Assembly (NCBI GenBank): GCA_019137255.1
Contig: WPDH01000034.1
Span: 1-64,000 of the forward strand
Length of the DNA stretch: 64,000 nt
Reading direction: 5' to 3'
DNA from: Corinectria fuckeliana
Taxonomy: Eukaryota > Ascomycota > Sordariomycetes > Hypocreales > Nectriaceae
Position numbers and translations under genes: made by a program. Of the stretch, positions 1 through 11,656 are shown in pieces. Under the pieces are notes generated by a model. That model was not told the DNA's origin and ran no database searches. It saw only the letters and a program-made list of their open reading frames with translations. Every line of letters begins with the position of its first letter. Position 1 is the first letter of the stretch.

Positions 1-171
1 CATAGTGTTGATACTAGCTTGGAACTGCCAGTGATGCAGGCATTAAAAAATAAGAAAATAAAAATTACATAAGCAAATTTGAGAATAAGCTAATCTAACT
101 TAAGTATATAAGAAAGTTATAAGATTAAGAGCCTATTAGTCAGTCAGTTAATTAGCAAGCTAGCAAGCTAG

Positions 172-173
172 TC

Positions 174-272
<99 letters not shown>
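172..272. repeat. GTTA tetranucleotide microsatellite
   Basis: About 25 uninterrupted copies of the tetranucleotide AGTT/GTTA run through this stretch. They are flanked by degenerate copies (GTCA, GCTA) that continue to about position 600. This is a simple-sequence tract with no coding potential; the length is probably polymorphic between strains. Confidence 0.95.
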
Positions 273-280
273 CAGTAGTT

Positions 281-600
281 AGTTAGTCAGCCGGTTAGTC
301 AGTCAGTTAGTCAGCCGGTTAGTTAGTTAGTCAGTTAAGTAGACAGACAGACAAACAGTCAGCTAGTTAGTCAGCTAGTCAGTCAGCTAGTCTATCTGCC
401 TAGTTAACTGACTGACCGACTGGCGGACTGACTGTTTGTCTGTCTGTCTACTTGACTGACTGACTGACTAACTGGCTGACTAACTGACTAACTGACTGAC
501 TGATTGATTAACCAACTGGTTGACTGACTAGCTGACTGACTATCTGTCTGTCTAGTTAATTAACTAATTGACTAATTGACTAAATAGCTATCTATCTTAC
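281..600. repeat. Large imperfect inverted repeat of TTAG/CTGA units
   Basis: The tract changes from GTTA/GTCA units on the left to GACT/TAAC units on the right, so the two halves are reverse complements. The clearest arms are 331-360 and 429-458, which contain the motif AGACAGACAGACAAACAGTC and its complement with about one or two mismatches. Pairing continues outward through the GTCAGCCGG/CTGGCTGAC block near 310 and 470. The centre lies near 394. A single strand could fold into a very long hairpin. No gene is seen in it. Confidence 0.85.
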
Positions 601-660
601 TGACTAGAAAGCTATTTGGCTGGTTCTTTGGTAATTTTGCAATTTTGCAATTCTATGATT

Positions 661-1915
661 TTACAATTTGCGATTTTAGATTTTAGGTTGTTGCACGTTG
701 GCGCACCTTGCCTAATGTGCCACCATAGGAGCGGGCTGCCTGCAGGCTAACCCCTGCTGGAGGGGAGAAGACTGTCGGGGGCTTCGTTAAACTTCCAGGG
801 TGGAGCTTTCCTAACACCCATTCCTCTTTGAAGTACTCAAATTGTTCAGGGCTGAGTCGCAATTGCATCAAAATAATGCCCTATGATAACCTAGGACCTT
901 AATTCTTTATAACTCGGATTCTTCCCTCACAGCCATCGGTTAGCAGCAGTAACGTTATCGCACAAAGAGTAGGTGTTCTTGAAGAAACAAGAAACAAGAA
1001 TCGCGAATCGCGAAACGCGAAAGGAAAAAGACTGTCACGCAGCTGGCCAAGTGTTTGACGGGTGGCCCAAGCGCAGTAGATTAATCCCAAGGAGTAAAAA
1101 AGCACCGCCGCTCACCTAATAGCACGAAAGAAAAGAGACGGGCGAAGCGATCTGATTGGGAGGAGGGTGTTTGGCCACCTAGTGGTGCGCCCGAGGCGGG
1201 CGTAGAGAACGAATTGGACTTGGAAGAATGTTTAAGAGGGGCAGACGGTTATTAATAATTAAAACAAATAAAAAAGTAGCAAGGGCAAAGAGGACATACT
1301 TTTGATCTCGGGTGGCATATCTAGTCAAGCATAGATAAGAATCGAAATAAAGCCTTGTCAATGTATGAAGGCCTGGTGTAGCCAGTTTAGCATGCACAAA
1401 GCCATTCTCTCCCATGCTAAATCAGGACCTATAACCAAAGGCATATATAATACCTAGACTACTGGCGGGCGAGCTACTGTACTAAGTTCGCGTCGCGATG
1501 AGCGCCGACAGGAAAGTATCTCGCGGTCTCGTCACCAAAGCGAGCCGAGCATGCTTAGAAATTACGCAGCTGGCATTACAAAGATCGAAACTCTTCCTAA
1601 CGACCGGATGTACGGGGAACAAAACATCGTAGTTACGGACCCCGCGGCTGCTTATATCATCTTGGACGTCGATCCCTAGTAAACGGCTAGTCTTGGAGAT
1701 GCAGTTAACGCTATTCATGCTGGGATTAATAAGCTCTTTGCAGGATCAATTACATAGCGGGCGTTGTGGTTCTGAGCCTAGTTATTCGTCATCACGTAGA
1801 TCCCCCGCCTGCAATTGGCCAGCTGAGTGATCCAGGGCGCTTGTTATTCGTATATTCGTATATTACAGAAGCCTCACGCCTTCACATGAGGCTTTGTAGC
1901 ATTCAACACTTCAAC
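661..1915. other. Gap without a supportable gene
   Basis: Only short open frames (under 80 codons) occur on the minus strand and none has a recognisable motif or splice structure. The part from 1860 to 1915 is probably the 5' leader and promoter of the downstream hydrolase gene. Confidence 0.6.
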
Positions 1916-3026
1916 ATGTCGTCTTTCAAAGTTCTCTCAGCCGCTCTCCTTTCACTGCTATTTTTGTCTAGCCTCACATATGCGAACGCCGCAGGAGATG
2001 ACACCTTCGACAGCTGGGCACACGGAAGGGTTCAGCTGCCCAATGTGAGCGTGCACTTTCGCTACGCAGGAACCGGTCCACCACTACTTCTTGTTCATGG
2101 AAACCCACAACACAGCGTATGGCGATTCTCTCCCTTAGAAGTGGCTCTCTTGGAATAGAGACAGTTCAAATTGCTAATAAAATGACCTCAAGTTAACGTG
2201 GCGCTCGATGGGTCCCTTGCTCATCTCTCAATTCACCGTCATCGCTCCCGATAATCGTGGCGCCGGCGACAGCTCGCTTCCTCCAGATGGAGACTACAGC
2301 TCCAGAGCGATGGCATCCGACCTAAAAGGTTTACTGGATTTTCTCCGCATTAATCATACTCTTGTATTTGCCCACGACAAGGGTTCCGGGCCTGCTGTTG
2401 CTCTGGCCGCCCAGTATCCCAACCTGGTCACCTCGATTGGTGTCTCTGAATACGTGCTGCCCGGCTTCGGCTATGAGGAGCTCAGCAACCCGTCGGAAAC
2501 CTGGGACCTCTACTCGAACTGGCAGCTAGCCTTTTTCAGTGTGTCGGACGCAGCGGAATTTTTTATTCGTGGCCGCGAGAAAGAGATGCTGGCCTGGTAC
2601 TTTTGGCACAGCAGTTACAGCGGCAACGAGGCGATCCCGGAGGCGGTCCTGCAGCGCTATGCCAGCAGCATCAGCAAGCCAGGATTCCTGCGAGGCATGC
2701 TGGGGCCGTTCTCTACGGCTGCCGTCAAAGCGGACAAGGCATACTTCACCGAGAGCTTGAAGGGGTCGCCACTGCAAATGCCTGTGCTTGCTCTCGGCGG
2801 TGAGGCCAGCATGGCGCCTGAGCGTGTCTTGCGCGAACTATGGGGCAAGGTTGGAAACGACCTGACCTTGGATGTGGTGCCCAAGGCTGGGCATTGGATC
2901 GCAGATGAGAACCCCAAATGGGTTGCTCAACGCCTGCATAAATTCTTTGAGGATGTCGCAAGCGCCCTGGATCCGGCAGACTTGTCGTGGCTGGATGGGA
3001 CGGTGACACTAGTTGATCAGGATTGA
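1916..3026 (+). CDS. Secreted alpha/beta hydrolase (epoxide hydrolase/dehalogenase-like)
   Basis: Two exons, 1916-2116 and 2193-3026, give 344 residues; the 76-base intron has a GT-AG border and a branch-like GCTAAT. The start at 1916 is chosen because it opens directly onto a hydrophobic signal peptide (residues 1-26, ending ANAA); an earlier in-frame ATG at 1766 would bury it. The joined protein has the HGNP oxyanion segment (61-64), the DNRGAGDS strand, the nucleophile elbow HDKGSG with Asp129 at the nucleophile position, and AGHW with His301 as the probable catalytic base. These are the hallmarks of the epoxide hydrolase/haloalkane dehalogenase branch of the fold; substrate cannot be told. 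Export suggests action on an external epoxide or ester. No break is visible. Confidence 0.85.
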
Positions 3027-3500
3027 TTTAGTTCGTGTTGATCGAGATGTCAGCGAATGTCCAGGGAAAATGAGAAAAGCTAGAATCTTACCTAACCTTG
3101 ATTTGGTACGACCTCCGTTTAGAGGCTTGTATCGTTCGTCGTTATCACACTCAGTGAGAGTTATTTCAGGTCGCTGAGGAAGCGTATTTAGATATTCTTC
3201 AAACAGTATATGTTAGCATATCCCTCAAATACTAGGTTTAACAATAAACCTAAATACTAAGCTTGACAATGGAGTTTAGCTAAGAAATGTATTTACTGTA
3301 TTTTAACTCTTATACCTCACTCTATTTAGTGTAAGAAATCCTACATCACACACCAGTATAATATGTAATCTGTCTACTTAGTAGACGGGCTTGGGAACCG
3401 GGTAGCGCATGACATGATCGCTTAGTAAGCTGCGACTTTGATAATCAACCGCCCTTGGCCGCTAATATTCTCTTCTCAAGCATCGCATAAGCATAATACA
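3027..3500. other. AT-rich intergenic region
   Basis: AT-rich sequence rich in TTTA/TAAAC motifs, with no open frame of note. It should contain the terminator of the hydrolase gene and the promoter of the regulator that starts at 3501. Confidence 0.6.
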
Positions 3501-5588
3501 ATGGAAACAGGCCCCTCTCGCAAGCGCTTGCGACGAAGCACCCGAAGCTGCTATCAATGTAGACGTGAACGCCTTAGGTTCTATTCGCTCTGAGCTAACG
3601 CGTGTTATCAGGTAGGCAGCGCAAGGTCAAGTGTCAGCTCACCGACGAGAACGTCGAAACTTGCGCCGGCTGCGTAAAGAGCGGGACGCAGTGCACTCTC
3701 CAACCACCCGAGACGGAGTTGAGCAGCGAATGCTCTCCGGCTCGTATTAATAAGCAGGGAAATGATTCAAGGCTAGAGCGTATCGAATCTCTCTTGAAAA
3801 AGCTGGTTGAGGCCCAAGAACAATCGCGACCAGTTGAAGGTTCCTCTGGATCCGAGCCGACAGTCGATGCTTCTCTTTGGAATGATCTTGTAAGTCACAT
3901 CAAGAAATTTCATTTTGATGATACAATTAATGAGACAAAATCAGTTGCTGCGCTCGCCACCTGACGGAAGTCTTGCTCTCGTCGACGACCATGGCCTTGT
4001 CACGCCGCAACCTTCGCATACGCCAGATGCCAAACAGTCACTCGTGGCCCTTCTGCCATCTGAACAAGATGCAGTTACCATAGTCACAAACAGTACTGCT
4101 TGGCTCTGGGGGGCAGAAACTCCTCCTGGAAGCGTCCTGAGCCCAAACGACACATTCCACCTCCTTGAAACCGCTGCCATTTCTAGAGGCAGTGCAATGC
4201 ATATCGCCAAGACGTTACTTCTGTTTGCGCTATACATGCAACAGCTCCCTGCAAATTTCGACGTGCAATTTCTAGGATCTCAGAGCGTTGAAACGACTAT
4301 TGGACTGATTGTCGAGCGAGTCAAGGTATTTGTCTTATCCCACGAAGATGAAGCATGCTCGTTAGATGGTCTAGAATGCTTAACTTTACTGAGCCTGATC
4401 CATCTGAACGATGGCGCAATTAGAAAGGCTTGGATGACCTTTAGGAGGGTTCTCGATGTTGCTAGATTGAACGGGCTTCAGAACGGCTTCTCCCTCCCCG
4501 CACGCAACTCTACTTGCAGTGACATGGCTCTTCGCCGGCGCCTGTGGCTCTCGACTGTCTGTGGCGACTGCTACTGCAGCCTTCTTCTCGGTCTTGAGCC
4601 TGGGCTTGGCCTTTCGCCATTTGGTCCTGACGACGACACCTGGAACGATCCGGTGGCCGACGACGACGCAAACGTCCAGCGCCGCATTTGTCTGATCGTG
4701 GCGCGCATCGCACAAAGAAACGCTGTTGGCCTTCACCAAGATCGCCACATCCTCCAAGAGATAAATGGGGCCCTGGACAGGTTACAAGACTCAGTGCCGT
4801 CTTCGTGGTGGAGAGCCCCGACGTTCCGGCAAGACCGGCCTCTTGATTCAGCCAAGGAGCCTAATCGCCTCATATGCCAGCTGTGGTTTTTCCAGGCGCG
4901 AACCTTTGCGCACATGCCAATCGCTTTCGGAGCAACTACCACTGAATCACTGAAGAGCCTTGAGGGCTGTATCGAGGCGTCCAGAATTACTCTCCATCGG
5001 TATCTTGGGTTACAACATGCCAGAGATCACCTGTCTCGTTGCAGAAGCGTGGACCAGTCGACGTTTGTAGCTGCAGTAGTCCTTCTCCTTGCAAAAGTAG
5101 AGCTTCGGTGTCATAGGGCGGACTCGACAACGTCCAGATACGACTTAGACCGAGCCTTACTTGAGCAAGTCGTCGACTCATTCGAAGCTATTGGGAAAAT
5201 GTGCCGCAGAGAGCTTGTAGCAAGGCAGAGCTCTGAAATTCTGTCGACCATGTTGGGTATTGTTGCCGACTCAGAGGATGCCTTGTACAAAGAAAGTAGC
5301 TCCTCTGATGCTAACACTACCTTGGCGCTCGGGACGCCCTTCCATCCCGGGAGTGATGAAGGTGCTTTGGGTGTAATCAAGTCTGGGATGGAAGATGTCC
5401 TTGCGTCTTCGATACAGCCGGCGCTTGATTCAAAAAGCCCAGCCTCGCGTCTAATCAACCTGGTGTTCGCAACTAAACGATCGGCGTCGACTGTACCAAA
5501 TTGCTATCAAGAAGAATCATACAGACAGGCGGATCTTACTCTTGATGATCTAATAGATCCGACTATCCTACAACAAGGTTATTCATAG
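3501..5588 (+). CDS. Zn2Cys6 transcription factor
   Basis: Three exons (3501-3558, 3612-3889, 3945-5588) give 659 residues. The first splice was chosen at 3559 (GTAGAC donor) because it alone yields the exact binuclear cluster spacing C-x2-C-x6-C-x9-C-x2-C-x6-C (Cys17, 20, 27, 37, 40, 47); the donor six bases further on would give x8. The second intron (3890-3944, GTAAGT) is phase 0. A short linker with a Leu/Glu-rich helix (RIESLLKKLVEAQEQ) follows, then a long alpha-helical region typical of the fungal-specific transcription factor domain (LWLSTVCGDCYCSLLLGL-type helices). It is a nuclear DNA-binding regulator; target unknown, possibly the adjacent hydrolase or Rossmann protein. A further small 3' intron near 5577 cannot be excluded. 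Confidence 0.85.
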
Positions 5589-5743
5589 AGACTTCGATTC
5601 ATCATATTAACTCTCTTTCCTCTTTTCTAGACGCAGTTGACATGTGACCAGATAACTTGCTCAGGGAAAGAGAAGCTAAGATGCAATAACGATACGAGCT
5701 TTGTTCGGGTTCCCCATCTACAACTACCAGGACTCCTCTTGTC

Positions 5744-6555
5744 TCACTGTGACTGTAATAGCTCCCTCCCCCTTGTCACGATGCGCGCATTTTCAGTGAT
5801 GGCCTCCTCCCCTTCGCCATTAATGGCAAGATACGTCATGAAGGCACCCAACTCTTCAACTTGGACGCCCCAATTTTCGCCCAACACCGCACCAATCCCG
5901 GTAATCATGCCAAACCAGTACTTCTTACTCGCAACTCCTCCTGGCTTGACGATGAATGTCTCCCATACGGAGGCATGACTCTCTGCGAATGCGAGGGCTT
6001 TGGTCTCAAGCAAGCCCTGGACTAGGTTAGACCTGCAAAACCTCCTGAAGATTGGATTGGACCATACCTTGATCTTGCGCGGTTTCTCTAGCAGCCACAA
6101 CTTCTGTTCTTGGTTCTGACGTACAAATTTGCCACTTAGATGGACGTATCTGAATCGGGGTCGGTTGGGTTTTGTTTCCAGCACTCGTGCCATACTTTCC
6201 AAGAAGGCAAGGGGATACTCCAAGTCCGCGGTGAGGCTTCCGGTATTTGTTCCCATGGCCCTTTAGACACTCACTTGATTAGTAGAGGGCAACTAGGTTT
6301 GGCTGGAAAGTCTCCATTTCCATATCAAGCTTACCAAATCATGGCAGCGGCGTCTGCGTGCGGGTGCAATACATCCTCCGGCCATTTTGCAAAGTCCTTG
6401 ACCAAGACAGACCGAAGCTTCGGGTGGCCAGATACTTCAGCGGGAAGGTCTCGACGCACAAACGCGACGACACTCGAGATGCTTGGATGGGCGAGACATT
6501 GAGTGAAGGCTTCGCTCCCAATCATTCCGCTCGAGCCGACGAAGAGGATTTTCAT
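5744..6555 (-). CDS. NAD(P)-binding Rossmann-fold protein (NmrA/HTATIP2-like)
   Basis: Two exons on the minus strand, 6555-6335 and 6260-5744, give 245 residues. The 74-base intron has a GTAAGC donor, a CTAAT branch and an AAG acceptor, and joins codons to read IWAMGTNTG. The N-terminus carries the dinucleotide-binding glycine motif GSSGMIG (residues 7-13) directly after the first beta strand, so the ATG at 6555 is well placed. The length and the DLEYPLAF segment fit small atypical-SDR proteins of the NmrA/HTATIP2 type, which bind NAD(P) and often act as redox sensors or reductases. Function beyond cofactor binding is not visible. It lies tail to tail with the Zn2Cys6 gene. Confidence 0.8.
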
Positions 6556-7115
6556 AGCTGAAAAAGTGGAAGGTCGATGATCGTAGGGGCAAGTGAAACT
6601 GAAAGATAGAGAGAGGAGTATGATGTTGAAGATTCACAATTTGAAGGTTGAAGGAAGGTCCTGAAGTAGTTCGAGGAGGCCCGTCGCTGTCGGCCGAGTC
6701 GGCCGAGAAGCATGAAAGCAGCAGCAGAAAAGTGGACATGGCGCCTACCTGCACTAGTGAGACAATGCTTAATGCCTCGGATATCGATTGCCTATCAGCA
6801 GATTTCCATATAGGCTATCGATGCTACTACTACCAAGTCGCGACTTTCAAAAACGACGTCTTGACGAAATAGCTATGGAAGGGACTGACCCCTTTATAGA
6901 ACCCGACCCTTTCTAGCTAGCTAGAGACAGGGGTTCTAGGTACCATAACAACTTTGAGAGGCGGCTGATGCCCTGATTGTCCTCCCCCCCTCCCCCCCCC
7001 TCAATTCAAGGCACGGCCATGGATGTCACACTTAACATGTAAGCAAGCTAGCCATTACGCATCAAGCGGAGTGCGCATTCCCTTTTGCTGCAGCTGGGAA
7101 TGCAACAACAGAAGA
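6556..7115. other. Intergenic, with a C-rich tract
   Basis: No supportable gene. A C-rich run lies at about 6980-7001. The region separates the Rossmann-fold gene's promoter from the 3' end of the broken transporter. Confidence 0.6.
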
Positions 7116-8645
7116 TTAGTTCTCGCCTAGTACTTCTCTGGAAGTTGTACCGTCTGAGTTCAGGTCCTCTTCAATAGTCACAGCAGTGACCAATCCTAGA
7201 ATGAGTAGACTAGCTGCCAATACTATTTCGAACACTTCTGTGTTAGCATGTGTCTTAGAGGAAAACTGACTTCTCTGGTCTCATTACCATAACTGCCACG
7301 AATGGCCGCGGACAGCGACGACAGGACAATAACCCGTATACGCGGTTCAAAGTCATGGATATGGTGGAGACTCTCTAGACTCTTTTTGATGATCTTAGTC
7401 TGGGATTAGCGACCAGAAACTGCAAAATGGAACACTGAGCATTCGATCAACCTTACCTCGTCCGTCATTTCGGATCTTCCAATAGTACTATACATAATTC
7501 GCCGAAAGAGAAACCTCATCAAGGCAGATGCTGTTGCGATAGCAGTGTTTGCAGCAAACGCGATGACGAGACCGAATGATGCATAGAGGGTGGATCGTTC
7601 TGATGAGGCATTAGTCACTAACTAGGCTGCCGTCGCCAACCATAATGCAATGCAATGGCCGAGCCCGCTGGGCCGCCAATGATCTCGGCCAAGGCTCTCG
7701 TAATTAAAATGCCACTTCTCCACAGGGGCAGCTCTGTTATTTCGACCAAGTCTACAAGCGACGGTTTAGTAAGTGATGAATAGGATGTAAAGCTCGGTGA
7801 TAAGATAATGGGGGTACGGGACCATTGATCATCATAATGGTCAAGAAGGACACGCCCGACGAGCCTATATCGACCATGATGCGCGAGAGCGATAGAGACC
7901 AGAGCCTGTGAGACATGGAGCTGCCGAACACCGTAATGTCAAAGAGTATTCCCAGGCCTTGGAGGGTATGCGATGCCTGATACTCACCAGAATAACAGAC
8001 CAACAGCGCATATGGCGGTGGCGGCAACCGCTGGGAGCTGGCGGCCGTATGTCTGTGAAAGATGGTTGTACTATTGCCTCGCTAAGTCATCTCCTGCAAA
8101 AGACTCGATGGATATTGCAACGCACCAGAGGCTGGGAGGTTGTTTCGCTGACGGAACCACAAAGGACAATCCACGCAGCGTGTCCGAGGCTGTTCAGGTC
8201 CGAGGCTGCAGTGCGGTGCAAGGAATCAGCGACGAATATACAGTAATATAGCAGTGAATGACGCGATAGAACCCAGTACATACCAATCCGTGAACTATAG
8301 TTCGTAATGAGAAAGGACATGTCAAAAGACAGAGAAAATGCACTACAAACTCGGCATGTTAGCAAAGGCACATAATGTTCGCGCTCCGATATGCCTAATA
8401 TTTTTATAAAATATCTGGGCATTAAGACGTTAGGGCATCAGGGCATCGGGGCATACTTCATACCTCAGAAGAAGCCCAGCAGCTAAAACAGCTAGCGTCA
8501 GCCTCGATCTGACCCTGCTCAGGGTGCGCGCGTCATCGTGATGAGAGGGAAGATCATGAATAGGAAGATCGGCGGCGAGGCTGTGCTCTGTGTCCTCCGC
8601 ACTGGACAGAAGAGCCGTCCGTTCGCAGTCGTTAGGTGATGCCAT
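7116..8645 (-). pseudogene. Truncated MFS transporter (DHA2/14-TM type)
   Basis: The ATG at 8645 opens a polar leader (MASPNDCERTALLSS) followed by pieces of the first transmembrane helices on minus-strand exons. Recognisable segments in order are the AAWIVLC...SQPL loop near 8130-8180, TYGRQLPAVAAT near 8020-8050, the conserved MVDIGSSGVSFLTIMM helix near 7830-7880, and ELPLWRSGILITRALAEIIGG near 7660-7740. The next recognisable exon (about 7455-7600, with NTAIATASALMRF) already belongs to the last helices, and 7116-7395 carries the C-terminal tail typical of the family (IIKKSLESLHHIHDF). The middle third, roughly helices 6 to 12, is missing, and I could not join all exons in one frame. A non-functional exporter remnant is the best reading. 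Confidence 0.65.
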
Positions 8646-8958
8646 GATATTCAACGAGATTGAAAGGACCCGCGCCACGAATGAAATGTATGTCAGGGAG
8701 AAGTCTGTCGGCCCTTGTGATTGTACTCTGTGATTTGTTTTGTACACTCGTACAGCCACCGAGCCCTTGTGTCATCACGTGGGGTCAGGCATCGATGAAT
8801 CGGCAGAAGAGGAAACCGGTCAGGAGAACTTGTGCTCCGTATACAGATATAATCTGAACCGTCCGCCGCTTGATATTCCAGTTACCCCATCGCAACGAAA
8901 CCCGCAAAATAGCAGCATCCTTGCGTACAGTGCAGATACCGAGCGACCGGGAACAACC
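8646..8958. other. Divergent intergenic region between two broken genes
   Basis: Short region between the starts of the MFS remnant (minus) and the regulator remnant (plus). No gene is seen; it was probably a shared promoter. Confidence 0.45.
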
Positions 8959-11296
8959 ATGCTAGAGTCGAATCTTGGAACTAGCCCGGACCGAACCGGG
9001 CGGGCCGACCCGCTTCCGGCTCCGAATGCCGTCCCTCCAGCACCACCACCAGACGCAATAAACTCGGAATGTCAGTGTTGAACCTAGCTCTTGCCCTGCT
9101 GTTGCTAATAAGGAATAGGCAGTACGGGCGATTTGTTAGCAGATGCTGCTTGGCCAAGCATCCTGCTGACCATGGACATGAACGACCCAGCCCTAGCTAT
9201 CCGTGCTTTGTACGAATCCCCCCGACTCTCGACCGAATATGAACCCTGGAACACCACAAACAATGCGGATCTCACCCAAGGTCTTTTTACTAGTTCTGGG
9301 GGAGCTATGTCCCCCCCGAGCCCATGGTCCCCCTGCCATAATGGCATAGGACAAATTGTAGACACGGCCTCGTCCTCAATCAGCCAAAGCCTCGCCGAAC
9401 CGATACCATATGACATTTCTAACGCCGGGACCGACCCGGATCCTTCATCGTCAGCCAACAACACTGGAGATGATCATGGTCAGAAAATTCTCGCGTTCGA
9501 CACATCTTTGGCTTAGGGAACGTGTGCTCCGTGGGAGCTGATGCTACCCTCGGCTCATAGCATCCTCCCGGGGGACTCTTTGGCACTCTCTCAGGTCAAG
9601 CCCTCGAACCCTCTCACGAACCCAAGTCAGTCTCGCTGCTCTGAAACCACGGCGCTCAAGTCGAAACCTGCGAACCGACGTTCACAAAAGTCATCAGCTG
9701 GCATCAGCAAGCCAATGCAAACGTTCTCCATGAAAGATGGGATGTCCAAGTTCGCCATCAATGGGAACCGGCGACAGTTCACCACCGAGCGGCGACAAGA
9801 AGTAGCTCAGACGAGAAAGGTGGGAGCATGCTTCGCCTGCAAGCTCTGGAAGGTCACCGTATGTAATTGGTTATTTGCGTTTCTTTGATGAGAGGTTTGT
9901 GCGCTGACGGAGTAAAATTCATACAGTGTAGGCGGGGAGATGGGGAACTAGAAGCCTGCGAGCGATGCCGCTCGCGCGGCACTACGTTTGCTCTTCATGT
10001 CTGTTTCAAGCTGGACCTTTCCGACTGTTCTGTTTTCAGGATGGGTACGCTCCCAGCCTGCGCCTACGCAGCTCTCTTACCCGGGACTAACAGCATTCTT
10101 AGGGTCTCCCATTCACGACAAGCCAGCAAGAACGGCCATGGACTGGATCACGAAAACGGATATAGTGTTGGAGGTCAGTATGACTGGCGCCATCGAAAGC
10201 TTGCCCATGAAAGTTAAGTGCAGGCACTTTCGCCCGTTGCAAACTGATCGACTCCAAAAGAACGTGGCTGGCTCAGTGCCGGGCGAGTGCATAGAGGTCC
10301 CCGCGTACGCAGCTGTCGACCTCGACGATCTGGGAAACAGCATCAAGTCAACTGCAAGATATTATCGTGACGTACTACTACAAGACGCACAAAGGTCGGC
10401 TTCCGGTCCACGAGCACAAGCGCTATGCGAACTTTTTGCTAGCGCCGTTCGACACGCGGTCCGTCGTTGCCATCTCGCCGTCTGGTTCCTTACACTGCTA
10501 ACGTACGTCTAGACTGAGAACCCAAACTCTCTCGTCGACATGGCATTGAACATTTGGACTGGAACTCGGCTGAATCACATGGAACGAGCGCTGGTGGGTG
10601 ACGAAAGCCTTGGCATGATGCCAGTCAACGACCCTGCCTCTCCAATCCATGGCCTGATTCCGATTCCGCCAGTATTTGACCTGCAGATTGACACAGTCAC
10701 GATACTGTGGATGGAGAAGCTCATTCAGGCAGTTTTCAAGCAACTTTGGTGTAAAGTCAAAGCTAAGAGGGAGCAAGACTGGTTCGAAGTCTTCTTGACT
10801 GTCCTAGTTCTCGTCACGACGGCCGAGTGCACCGCGAAGGAACAGCAAGCTTTCATCAGGGTTTTCGATATGGCGGTGAGCAGCATACCCTTTGCTGTTG
10901 TCTTGTAGTCCAGCAGTGAGAACTAATTTTTAGGCCTATGCGTTACGGACGAAGGTGACCGAATGGTCAACACGGCTGATAGACCGCCTTCAATGGTCAT
11001 CCAAGAACCTCATCTGCATGTTCAAATCGCTCAACAAAGCCTCATTTCCCAAGGATGCCTTGTCATTTCAGGCAGCAGTACACTCCCTTGATCTTCAGCC
11101 GGACGATGTTGCACTCATAGAGGTTCTGCTCGCTTGCAAGGGTACGTATTGTTTTTGCCGTTCGAGTCACCGCGGATATCATTGGGGAACCATACGCTAA
11201 TCTTTCAAAGGAAACTCGTCATTGGCTCTCGAGTTTGCTATGACCAACGGTACTACTGGGACATTGCAATGGGGTGCCGATTTGTTAGAGTCGTAG
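8959..11296 (+). pseudogene. Broken Zn2Cys6-type transcription factor
   Basis: Exons can be followed over 2.3 kb: 8959-9070, 9119-9858, 9927 onward, an intron near 10876-10933 (GTGAGC...TTTTTAG), and a last exon ending at the stop 11294-11296. The cluster motif spans the intron at 9859-9926 and reads RKVGACFACKLWKVTC followed by CERC. The frame is interrupted by an in-frame TAG at 9514-9516 and another at 10510-10512; coding sense resumes in the same frame after each. There is also a frame change near 10040, and a local switch between frames at 10370-10440, where YYKTHKGRLPVHEHK is in one frame and ALCELFASAVRH in another. The later part (SLVDMALNIW) keeps the pattern of fungal regulators. 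Probably a decayed gene. Confidence 0.7.
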
Positions 11297-11656
11297 CTCT
11301 GATTAGAGAGTGGTCACGTCATAAGCGCAAATTACAACTTCTTGATAAGCGAAGTGCACGTTGTGTGTGGTAGCACAGTGGGGGCTTAGCCAATGTCTAC
11401 AAAGCTGACGTGTCAGCTGTCATCCTGAGGTTGATGGTTGGTAGCAAATGCTTCATGTCGTCTACTATTCGTGAGAGAGATCTTCCAGTGAACCGAATTT
11501 CCCCGCAGGAGTGGACTCCGGTTGTCCGAGCTCTTAACCATGCTGTTATTCCTGAAGAAATTGGGCGGCATAGTTTGCTGAGGTGAAGTGTTAAGCACCT
11601 ATTCACCAGACAACCTGAAACATCGACTCATTTGCTACTTAGTGTCTGTGTTAAAC
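11297..11656. other. Intergenic, no clear gene
   Basis: A short frame near 11430-11585 reads somewhat like protein (VNRISPQEWTPVVRALNHA) but has no start, partner exon or motif I can name. Otherwise nothing is seen. Confidence 0.4.

Noticed and set aside
172..600. Possible CRISPR-like or telomeric array
   Set aside because: Units are 4 bases with no spacers, and the motif is not the TTAGGG telomere repeat; it is a microsatellite.
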